From Skeletonema tropicum (Eukaryota; Bacillariophyta; Thalassiosirophyceae; Thalassiosirales; Thalassiosiraceae): DNA of 64,000 bases. A program made the translations under genes and the position numbers. A model generated the notes under the pieces. The model did not search any database and was not told the origin of the DNA. It saw nothing but the letters and a program-made list of their open reading frames with translations. The stretch lies in contig CM074145.1 of the NCBI GenBank assembly GCA_037178625.1, positions 1,860,001-1,924,000 on the forward strand, written 5' to 3'. Of this stretch, positions 11,162 to 20,449 are shown one piece after another. Every line of letters starts with the position of its first letter. Position 1 is the first letter of the stretch.

Positions 11162-13106
11162 TTACACGCCACTAGTTTCGACCTCTTCTTTGGTCTCTTC
11201 TTCGATCTCTTCCTCCTCTTCAATACCTTCCTTGATTGTAGATTTGATTGTCGAGCCTACAAGCATACCCTTTTTATGCTGTCGTTTCATAACCTCTTTC
11301 TTAGTGAAACTCATTCGCTTGAATTCCGCCACTACAGAACTCCTCATGCTTCTATCGCCTGATATCTTCACGTCGCTTTTATCCATACGTCTCTTGATCA
11401 CCGCAGCTAAAATTACCAACCAAAGTACCGTAATACTGCCTGCAACAATGTACGGTAGACGCGGCCATACTCCAAACAGAATTGGACCTGTGATTGCGGT
11501 GATAACATCGAAACCTCTCCTGGCGACTTGGCCCAACGGACCGATTGTACCGTAGGCCTTGGAAGACGTGATTATACCGTTAATGTCACTCAAAACAACT
11601 GATCCGAAGTCGCTGAAGGCCATGAGGCACATAAGCCCAATGATGTAAACTGGGAAGACAGGAATGGTCGCAAAGAAGGCAGCTATAGCCAAACCCCCAA
11701 GAGCAGCGAAGATATTAAGCGGTGACGGGAGGTGTGTCTTCAAGAATGACTGACCTCTCTTTGAAAGTGTAATAGAGAGACTGAAGATACTTCCTCCTAC
11801 ACCCCCAGCGGCGAGAATAATTCCGACGACCGTAGTGCTAATACCAAACTCTTCGACCATGAAAATTGGCGTAATGGCATAACTGAATCCGATTGTGACG
11901 CATTGGACACCGGATGTGACTAAGGAGAAGGGGGGATGGCATTATATTGTGATAATACGATGAGTATGGCGACCAAAAATGACCCAAAACGTGCATTTGA
12001 AGCAACTCTCAACATTGAATGATACTCACTAACAAACACGTAATTGATGAAGTTTGCACCAATGTCAGAGGTCCCAAAAGAATCTAAAGCTGGCTTGATC
12101 TCATTTGAACTGAACTGATTGATCATTTCCATTATGCTTCCTCGGTTAAATATGCTTTCTCGCATGAGTGCGCTTGCTCGCCCGAAGACGCTTCCTCGCT
12201 TCCCCCGGCGTGGTGCCTGCTGTGTCTGTGTTGGGTCCTGGGCTTCACTCTCAACCATGTTTTCTATGGTGCCTTCCTGATTCTGGGTATCGATTGCATT
12301 GGATGATTCCTTATCCAATGAAGGAGCGTCGGGGAAGAACTTATCAAGCAGCACGTAGAGCAACAGTGAAAGGAGCTCAAATGCACTCACGATAATGCCA
12401 AAGATGGCAACGCCGTCAACTTCATAAGTATCGTATACCCACCCTCCCAAGAAGTAGGCAAAAGTGATTCCCAACATGACTTACGTCCGCGAAGAAGTGA
12501 TTACAGTTGCAGCGAATGTTAGAAACGAATAATCATATCATATCAATTAGGTAAAACCTTCAAATCAAGACCTCCACAACCTATCTCACCTGAAGCATAT
12601 TGGACTTTGAGCTGACGTGACATCAATTCAATATCTTTGTTGACGCAAGATAAGTTCTTCAACAATAACTGCGCAGAACATAGTGATTCGCTAAATCCAA
12701 CAAGAACCGTCCCAAGTATGAACGCCAACTTATTATCATTACTGTTCACAAGCACAACGATGCTGCCGATCAAACCCAAAGTCAAAGTAGTACCGACAAA
12801 ATGAGTTAGCCTTGGAGCGAAGATAGTGAAAAAGTTGGTCGTCACCCCAGCGGCTTGGTAGCATGCGACGTAACCACCAATATCCACCCAAGACATGTCG
12901 AAGTTGAATCGCATATGAATGACAAAGTAGATAAATGGAAGTGTCGTGATTGCTGCGTAGAAGAAGGGCAAGGAAAAGATACACAGAAACATTTTTGCCT
13001 TATCCACGCATGTCAACGCAGTATCAGCGTTGGTAGTGTCAAGACCCTTTTCGGCGTCAGCGACGACTTCGCTTGCGGTAATCGATTGGCCCTCTGGCTT
13101 GCTCAT
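11162..13106 (-). CDS. MFS-type multi-pass membrane transporter, three exons
   Basis: Exons 13106-12590, 12479-12030 and 11919-11162 join in phase (GT-AG introns of 110 bp each: TTCAG/GTGAG, TTA/GTGAGT) into a 574-residue protein. Exon 1 has four hydrophobic spans after a short polar N-terminus, exon 2 two more and a long charged loop, exon 3 the second half with about six spans and a Glu-rich tail. This 6+6 layout with a central loop fits the major facilitator superfamily. I see no motif that fixes a substrate. A diverged copy lies at 20450-22718. The gene is convergent with SWI3. The start is the first ATG of the open frame, followed by a polar MSKPEGQS leader typical of a cytosolic N-terminus. 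Confidence 0.75.
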
Positions 13107-14076
13107 TGTTATAATGTTATTGGTGAATATTGTTGCTCGAAAAGCGAAAAGTTCGTCTCCTTTATGGTATGGTTAGGTAATAGGTAATAGACGGTGGCTC
13201 TTGATGAAACGAAGGGCTAGAGGTACAATACTACTTACGCAAGGCAGCGGGACAAAAAATATACGCTCTTCCGCATGCAACTTGTTCCAACTTGTTCCAC
13301 AGAAACAACGATGACAATGCTAAGCAATAAAATAATACATACTTAGAGGAGGTGGATGCAGCGTAGCGGATGAAGCGACACATGTGGGTGCCGTCCAGGT
13401 AAATAGCTAGATGGCGGAATCATCTTCCACAAGCCTCTAATAACAGAAGAAGTGGGTACCTCCCAGGTAAATTAATGGTGGAACCTTTGCATTATCACAG
13501 GCTCTACTTTATACACTCTCACATGAGTTATGTAACAGAAATTTTAAAGTACGTCTGGTGGGCCCTCAAGAGGCGACAACATGAGTTAGCTAATACTTTG
13601 TGCACAAGTATTTCTACCTCTCTGTGTAGTGACTAAAATAATCTATCTATGGTATCTATCTATCCTCTATCTATCTACTTAAAGAGAAATCTCCCTCTTA
13701 CTTTACCATAAGGAAGTACTCATGCTAATGCTAAGCTGAAAGCTAATGCATTCGAAGGGGAAAGGCACAGTGGCAGTGAAGTTTTGATTGATGTAGAGAA
13801 TGGTGGACGTACTTACGTCTACATCCATTCTAGAGATATATTAAATAAGTTGTCAACACATAAGTGCTGTCTCTATCTCTATTGTGAGCGGTGCATAACT
13901 TTATCCCATCATATCATATCACTTAGGAAATTAGGTAAATGTTGCATTATCGCTACCTAGACATCATTGAACCAGCAATTGGAGTCTTCATACGCCGAGG
14001 GCAGAACCAAACAGCGTCGGATTGCTTGGCTCTGCTTCCTTGTGCACGTCTCATGGTTCATGGTCTTGTCATAACT
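13107..14076. other. Intergenic, dispersed repeats
   Basis: No gene seen. It holds a copy of a dispersed word at 13391-13470 (AATAGCTAGATGGCGGAATC ... CCACAAGC), also found at 15185-15225; one truncated copy of the 76-bp dispersed element at 13531-13583; a CTAT-rich microsatellite near 13645-13678; and at 14021-14071 a 51-bp sequence found again in the PDZ-gene intron. Confidence 0.7.
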
Positions 14077-14913
14077 TTATCCCATCAAATGTGCAGCAAT
14101 AATATTCTTGTCACCATACTGTTCAAGTAATACGTTCTTGTTGTACTTGAACCCCTTGATGCTTCCTCTACAAATGTCTGCTCCACACATGCAATCCTCA
14201 AACGCACCAACCACATACTCTGTCGTTTCATAATCAAAACACAACTCCTCTCCCTCCTGAATGTCACGCAGGGCTACGAAATCATAGGATCCTCCTTCAT
14301 TCAACTGCATTGCAACACCAACGTTTGGATCGCAAGAATGATTAATGAGAATCGCAGGTGCATCCATCATGATGTGTTCGTAAACATTAGTTTGAATTGA
14401 GTGCGAGCACGGCGTTGCTTTTGAGCCGGGTTCGGCGAGGTTGGAAGAGACGACGATAGAGCCTTTGGTGTATGGACGGCTTGTAAAAACACCCCATTGA
14501 TCTGGAGTCACTCTCTTTACTTGTACCTGCCCAGAAGATCTATTGTACGAAATGAATAACTCATGTTATGAAACCAATCTCTCTATGCACAACACGACAA
14601 CAAATATCTCAAATGAAGTGTCTTACCTTTCATTCGCCTCCTGGACTACCACATCGTCATAGTTATCATGAGAAAGATAGTCATTGTCATTTTCTTGGGC
14701 AGAAGCAGAAGTTCCCATGAGCCGACGGCAAGGACGTGACACATCAATGTCGATGATCTTTGACCGATGACTTTGGTTGCCACGGACGGCAGCGCACACA
14801 CTCCTGTTACCACCACTTGCAGCTGCAGCAGCTGTCGTCACACATCGCCTCTTGATTGACGACTGCCTTAGCAGACAACGAGATAGAGAGGACGCGGAGA
14901 GAAGAAACTTCAT
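14077..14913 (-). CDS. Small SET-domain protein methyltransferase, organelle-targeted (copy 1)
   Basis: Two exons (14913-14627 and 14539-14077; donor AAAG/GTAAGA, acceptor CAATAG/ATC) give 249 residues. The first 35 residues (MKFLLSASSLSRCLLRQSSI...) are basic, Ser/Ala-rich and free of acids, as in a mitochondrial presequence; this is inference. From about residue 105 a compact SET fold is read: QWGVF near its start, NHSCDPNVGV (cofactor pseudoknot), ELCFDYETTEY (catalytic Tyr) and a post-SET CMCGADICRG zinc site. SET enzymes transfer methyl from S-adenosylmethionine to lysine; the target is unknown. No pre-SET domain is present, so it is short for the family. A paralogue lies at 51315-52143. 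Confidence 0.8.
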
Positions 14914-15640
14914 GGTTGATCTATCTTCTTGCTTGAATTTATGTAGCGTTTGTTTCCTTGCTTGTTTGTGAGTAATGGAGACGAGGATTATGAATTATGA
15001 CTTCACCCAGCAGAGGTTAGGATTCCTATTTGAACTTATATCCCACGCACGAGGATTCCCAGCTCGGATTTTAAAGTAAAATTCCACGTTGTGGGATTCG
15101 GACCAGCTGATTCGGACTCTTGCAATCTTGCGAACTGAGGTAGGAGATCTAATTTTTTCCTGAAGATAGGGGTGGGTACTGTACAGGTGAATAGCTAGAT
15201 GGTGGAATCATTGTCCACAAGCTCAAAACCGGAGCCAGGAGAAGTAAGTGGGTACCGTGCCTGTATGATTAGTACCGAGCATGTCTGCTTAATGTTAAGT
15301 TCTCAAATGATGGTATGTACATCATACTTATCTTTCTTATTTCATGGCGTCAGTGACGCTGCGGCTTTTGCCTTTGCTATGATCTCGAATTCTCTCTTGA
15401 GAAGATTTGCATGATATCTAAGTATCTACCGGTTTACAACATTCCGCTTCATTCATAGGAATTAAATTCTAAGTATTCACAATTCATGCTCCAACCGGTT
15501 TCTACTTGCTCTGTCAATGCTTGTTTTAGTACCGTGACGCCTGAACATCCATAGGGACTGCTCACTACTTAAACGCTGCGCGTGAGGCATGCACGGTCCA
15601 TAGCACTGCTTCGCCAATCAAGAAAAGCCTCACATCTGTC
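14914..15640. other. Intergenic, no gene seen
   Basis: No protein-like frame. A dispersed repeat (AATAGCTAGATGGTGGAATC, then CCACAAGC) lies at 15185-15225. It is the partner of 13391-13470, including the following GTGGGTACC words. Confidence 0.6.
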
Positions 15641-16095
15641 TCGTGTTGTTCGCAAGGTAGATCTTTGCGTGTTTTCTGGCACCAACCAGTATTGGAGTAC
15701 TAGGTAGAGTAGTCGAATGCATGATCTCGTTGAGGAAATCAAGGATGATTTTTACAACATTGGGATCAACTGGCAAGAACTTGGTACTCATTTTACTTGA
15801 AAGGCGTCGGAAGTATGGTCGCCAATGCCTGCACTGTGGGCCCATCGATTGTTGCCTTGTGTCTACGAGCGGGCTGGAAGCTTGGAGGTGTGACGGAGAT
15901 GTATTACTTTCGTCAAGACGCAGGTGATTTGAATGTGGTAAGAAGAGCTGCCTGTCTCGATATCGAGACGACATATTATGGATATCGCCGCCATATTTCA
16001 ACTGTTCGGACTTGGACCAAGATAGCAAGCTTGCGGCAATGGCAATGGCCAAAGCTGATCTATGGTTGCCATCGTTCATGGGCGAAGTAACAAGC
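15641..16095 (+). pseudogene. Tyrosine-recombinase-like gene fragment, dead
   Basis: Plus-strand frames give, in order, VFSGTNQY, LVEEIKDDFYNIGINWQELG, then TH and a stop where the H-x-x-R motif is expected, and after a one-base shift KGVGSMVANACTVGPSIV, CLRAGWKLGGV and DAGDLNVVRR. This order matches tyrosine-recombinase-like proteins of diatom and oomycete mobile elements (Crypton/DIRS-like): 'FPGxNQY', 'THSxRKG', 'CLRAGWxxGGV', 'AGDxxVGR'. The catalytic Arg appears to have become TGA and the next codons are shifted, so it is inactive. It faces the nuclease gene tail, which is on the opposite strand. Confidence 0.6.
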
Positions 16096-16129
16096 AAATC
16101 GGGTGGTTGGAGACGGGGTTTACGAAGTC

Positions 16130-17545
16130 GAAAAGGAGAAGCATTCTCCTGAAACACTAACCTTTTTTCGTTGTCGTCAAGGACAGGGACGATGTTGCCA
16201 TTGCAAACACACATCTAGTGAGAATTGATGCCTAACGCCATGTGTGATCAAAAGTCTAGGTAAAGCTTGTTCAAGACTACTGATGATTTTGGATCCAAAG
16301 ATAGGCGCCGGCCAGGCGGGCAATCCTTACGGAGTAAAAGTTTGTAGGATGTAGTGAGCAGCGTTCGCCGTTCCCTTTTGCAATGTTCAAACAAGGCAAT
16401 CTTGCCACCAGTGGTTGTCCTCTCTTTCTCTTCTGCCTCTGTTTCCAATGTCACGTCAAGCCCTAGAATGCGGAGCCATCTTGTAAACTTCTTCAACGTG
16501 TAGTCGCAAATGTATCGAACAGGTATTGGGGATGTTGAATATTGGTAGTCTTGAGGACTAATATGTGTCTATTGAGCCTTCGGGAATCAAGCACTGTCCT
16601 CATCGTTGGAGTTGCTCTCGACGTCTTCAGAGCCAAATGTTGTGAAGCGAGAGCCAATTTCCCTACAATAATTCCTTCCATCATATAGCCTCCAACCAAT
16701 GATTTTGAATTGTTTGCAGTATTGATTGACAAATCAGCAATAGCGTCCACAATTATCTCGTCTCGCCCATCCTTTCACCACCAAAAGTAGTACTATATCC
16801 CTCATCATCCTCTGTATATTTTTCCTCATCCTCTTCCTCCCAAAAGTACCGCCACGGAGTCACCATTCTTGCGTCAACATCCGACCGTGCAAATAGTTGG
16901 TGTACAATACTGCCAGGTTTGGAATTCATATCTCCACAAATAATTGTTGGTATTCTATTGGCATTTGCAGCAGAAGATGAAGACGTTGTCGATGTTGCCA
17001 TGGAATGCACCCTATCCAACAAATACTTTGCCTGACAAGTTTTCACATATTCATATCCAGGATGCCAATATAAATGAGCAGACGTTACAACGAAGGATTG
17101 ATTGGATTGGGTAGATTCAAGGTGAACAATCAATGCACAATTTCTCCGTAGAAATGATCGCACTATTCCAGTAAGTTCCGAGGAGGCGGGTTTGTTTTTC
17201 TTTGGTTTGATAGTATTGTAAGTGAGTTTCTGAGTTGAATCCTGTTGCTCCCCACTACTACTTGTTTGAGAGGAATTATCATTGTTATTGGTGTTGTCGC
17301 AAGACCCTTCTTTCATCGTTGCCAAATCATCTAACTGTACGACCTCCATCCGCACCAACTTGAACTTGGAGAGGTATCAAATGCAATGGCACAACAATCT
17401 CTTCTCTGATCAGAGGATGTTTTGACTCCCTGATACCCCCACGATTCCAATGCAGGAATTATTGGATCAGTGGGTTGTTTTCTTGACTGATGACTTTCGA
17501 CTCATTTTCTGTACGAATCTACTTTGTAGTTTGGGGACATACGGG
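16130..17545 (-). pseudogene. CCR4-like nuclease (EEP) joined to a Mut7-C RNase domain, broken
   Basis: Read downward on the minus strand in shifting frames: WGYQGVKTSSDQRRDCCAIA near 17430, one-base shift, then FKLVRMEVVQLDDLA and TSAHLYWHPGYEYVKTCQAK with IICGDMNSKPGS (16920-16946). These are blocks of the endonuclease/exonuclease/phosphatase fold of CCR4-like deadenylases; GDMN is an active-site motif. After a region I cannot assign (16500-16750) comes PVRYICDYTLKKFTRWLRIL, then GLDV (near 16490), TLLTTSYKLLL and, after another break, CVCNGNIVPV (16180-16210), which match the Mut7-C domain and its zinc knuckle. At least three frame breaks and a lost 5' end argue for a pseudogene, although some breaks could be introns. 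Confidence 0.5.
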
Positions 17546-17957
17546 CGGTCTACGTACCGCTCCAAGCGGCTGAAACCTCACTTCATAATATTATTGGTGT
17601 TGGTGCCGGGTACGAACGGGGCGGCTTCGTTCATTGTACACATCGCCCTATGGATGCAGTGAAGCGCCGATGGTGTGTTGATGTGTCAAATAATATGAAG
17701 AATGTTGCTTGTCATCTCATCTGCTATCTAATTCATAATCTTCTTCTTCCTCGTCTGCCGAGCCATACATGTTATATTATCATATCAACTTGAGTTGCAA
17801 AAAAATGAGCACCAGATTCCCCATATCGAATTCCTCTGTAGATTTTGCTGCAACAGTCCCTCTGAAGAGGACTCCCATGTAACAGAAGATGGAATCTTTG
17901 CATAACTTTCTCACATGCGATACCATACTCTGTGTGCGAGTTGTGGTAAAAGAAGCT
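17546..17957. other. Intergenic, no gene seen
   Basis: Only short non-protein-like frames. A near-palindrome GTCCCTCTGAAGAGGACTCC at 17854-17873 is repeated at 18585-18604 inside a short inverted-repeat element. Confidence 0.5.
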
Positions 17958-18500
17958 ACAATCAAAAACCATTTTGCGTCCATTCGACCATTTTGCGTCC
18001 AATTTTTGACTCGCCATTTTTGGTGATCTCCACATTGACGAAACGGTGGTCTCCCAAAGAAATAAATTACGCAGTTCTTTAGCATAGTAATAGGAGTAAA
18101 ATTCTGTATCAGGTTTAGGTTATCACTATGTTATAGGCTGTTACAGATGTACGTGCCGAAAATCTCATGGTTCGGCTGACATTTCGGCTGACATTTTGGC
18201 TGACATTTTGTCTACGGGGGGCTTTTGTACTGCAACCTACGTAGGAATTCTGACGGACCATTTTGCGTCCACCACACAAAATCGCATGAAGTTCGTCTAT
18301 GACGTTGAGGTGGTTCTTTATGGTATGATGGTCTGTATAGGCAAACTTAAGCCCTTCAGACAATAATATAACAGAAATTTGTTTACAAAGGGATTGCGTC
18401 TTCGGTGGGTGCCGTGGTAATGAAGGGCAATATGTAATATTGCCCCAAAGAGGCCTGACATTCGACAATTTTGGGTGGACGCAAAATGGTTTTTGACTGT
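17958..18500. mobile_element. Inverted-repeat element (MITE-like) a
   Basis: Begins at 17958-17982 and ends at 18476-18500 with a 25-bp terminal inverted repeat around AAAAACCATTTTGCGTCCA (one mismatch). The word CCATTTTGCGTCC recurs just inside the left end and at 18258. It is about 543 bp long and has no transposase frame. No clear target-site duplication seen. Confidence 0.55.
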
Positions 18501-18507
18501 ACTGTTC

Positions 18508-18641
18508 TTTTGGAACACCCTACATAGGATCTTCAGACACCTGTCTGAGTCACTTGAAGGACTCAGCACAAGTGCATCTGCAGAGTCCCTCTGAAGAGGA
18601 CTCCCAGATATGACAGAAGACCTTATGTAGGGTGCTTTTGG
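18508..18641. mobile_element. Inverted-repeat element (MITE-like) b
   Basis: About 134 bp with imperfect inverted ends: CACCCTACATAGGATCTTC on the left and GAAGACCTTATGTAGGGTG on the right. The middle carries the near-palindrome GTCCCTCTGAAGAGGACTCC, shared with 17854. It adjoins elements a and c. Confidence 0.5.
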
Positions 18642-18659
18642 AATGAATTTGCAAGCACC

Positions 18660-18996
18660 TATATCCCAACCATTTTTTGAAAACGGCACTTTTGTGCCGT
18701 TTTCCGTAGAGCTCTGGTATGTTTCTACGTGTGAGGCATGCTACTCCGACGAAGGCCTCGTGCAATTGTTAGAACAAAGCATGAGCCATTGTGTGGCCTT
18801 AAGGTTACTTTCTTGCGTAGAAGGGCTACAGCTTTGTAATGGAAAACACAAAAGGAGCTGTACTTTACTCGCTAGCTTTGACAATAACAAGTCGGAGTAG
18901 CAAAACGGCACTTTTGTGCCGTTTTCATGCCCTTGCGGCGCTGAGCCCATTGGCAAAACGGCACAAAAGAGCCGTTTTCAAAATGGTTGGGATATA
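18660..18996. mobile_element. Inverted-repeat element (MITE-like) c with nested hairpins
   Basis: 337 bp. Both ends carry TATATCCCAACCATTTT followed by a self-complementary hairpin (AACGGCACTTTTGTGCCGTT at 18681-18700; the right end is the diverged reverse complement at 18955-18980). A third hairpin of the same sequence lies at 18902-18925. It therefore has terminal inverted repeats of about 45 bp, each containing its own stem-loop. No coding capacity. Confidence 0.65.
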
Positions 18997-19053
18997 CTCC
19001 TATTTTGTGCGACGCTTAACTTTTTTTCTAACGCGCGTCAGTTCTTCCTCTGT

Positions 19054-19129
19054 ATGTAACAGAAATTTTAAAGTACGTCTGGTGGGCCCTCAAGAGGCGA
19101 CATTATCTACACTAAGTGATAACGAACAT
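19054..19129 (+). repeat. 76-bp dispersed element with flanking 13-bp direct repeats
   Basis: Starts ATGTAACAGAAATTTTAAAG, includes GTCTGGTGGGCCCTCAAGAG and ends GATAACGAACAT. It is flanked by the identical 13-mers GTTCTTCCTCTGT at 19041-19053 and 19130-19142, as if inserted with a target-site duplication. Other copies: 13531-13583 (inner part deleted), 44855-44928 (reverse, nearly full) and 54329-54385 (diverged). Confidence 0.7.
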
Positions 19130-19142
19130 GTTCTTCCTCTGT

Positions 19143-20238
19143 GTTTCAATCTGACCGCCGTTTGTGTTTATGTGGGTAGCAAAAGTGCTAAGCGTCGCAC
19201 AATTAAGCAACCTCCTCCAACTCGCTCCAACTTGAAGTTGTGTCAATCGAGTGTGGCTTCCGATAAAAAAACCAGTACCGTTTCTCAACATAATAGTTCC
19301 TATGTACATGCGGTACTCACTTGCCATCAACCATCAAAAATGACCCAGACCATGGTGAAAAATGGCTTCCTACGACCCTCAATAACGCAGTAACTAGAAG
19401 GGTTTTGACCTTACTTGCAGTGGTAATCTTCATCCCTTGGCCATTAGGGTCTTATCGATACCTTACTTTCCACCATTAGCCCAATATTTAAATTCGACTT
19501 GCAAACTGAACTCAAATGAACAGTACCATAGGCTCTCCTATGTATCGCAGCCGGCCTGTGACGTGGTTATCAGCTTTATTTAACCCCCTTGGCTAGAGCA
19601 GTATCTTAGGTAGCATACCGCCCCTGCCTGCCTGGTAGGCCGTGAACATACTAATTTAAGTTAGCATCACTCACACACAAGCACAAGCGAGAGGCGAGCT
19701 ACGAAACAACCCCAACTAAGTACAATAAGGTATTTATCGTCTCGCCTTCATGTATTCCCCGGCTTGGACTATCATTAAGTACCTTCCTAGCCATATGCAT
19801 GAGTATCATTTATTTTCATGTGCTCAAGCAAGAAAAGAAACTTGACAAATAGTGCGAGCTTTTCAAAGAAGAAGCGAAAGCGAAGGCAAAGTATGAAGAT
19901 TCGCACTCAAGCGTTTCTATATATTGGATGTATGTTGTACATGACATGGATATTTGGATCGGTACGTTTTCGTTTGCTGAAATGATATATTCGTCAACTG
20001 CTTCATTTGGTTCCTCTACTATCATCTGAACTTTCATCTTCACCTTAACCCTCGTCCTGATGGTTCCAGATCAATCGTCTCTGCAAGTACAAATACACCC
20101 CCAACATCTATCACTCTACTCTTCGTCACCTTCCACTCCAAGGGTTCTTTAATCTGTTAGTGTACATGTTTCCACGCATTCAGCGCTATTTTGAAGAGGG
20201 TGTCGGGAAAAAGAAGTTCAGCTTCTTTCGTGTCGCAG
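19143..20238. other. Intergenic, no gene seen
   Basis: No frame here looks like protein. The 75-residue minus frame at 19816-20043 has no recognisable features and poor context, so I leave it out as a gene. Confidence 0.5.
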
Positions 20239-20365
20239 AGTTGGAGAGGAGGGATATGTATACGACGAGGTGTTGTCATTGGTTTGGGATGGTCCGTCAT
20301 AGATTGTTCGAGTGAGACTGGATGCTATTGGTGCGTTAGTGACGGACCGCAATTCATATAGATAG
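20239..20365 (+). pseudogene. Duplicated 3' tail of the SWI3-like gene
   Basis: Matches 10927-11055: GAGTTGGAGAGGAGGGATAT, then the stop region and downstream GTGCGTTAGTGACGG. Small indels and substitutions are present (TGTCGTCA to TGTTGTCA, one G lost in GGTTTGGGG). It marks the left edge of a duplicated block that also contains the transporter. Confidence 0.85.
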
Positions 20366-20449
20366 AAGTAGTAAGTAAATGTGAATGTTGAAAGATGATG
20401 ATACTACTCATCTAGAGAGAGCAACGCTATTCGACGCTCGGCAGCAGCA

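Noticed and set aside
15630..16214. 194-residue minus frame as one gene
   Set aside because: Only its first 20 residues (CVCNGNIVPV) fit the Mut7-C tail; the rest is the shadow of the plus-strand recombinase relic.
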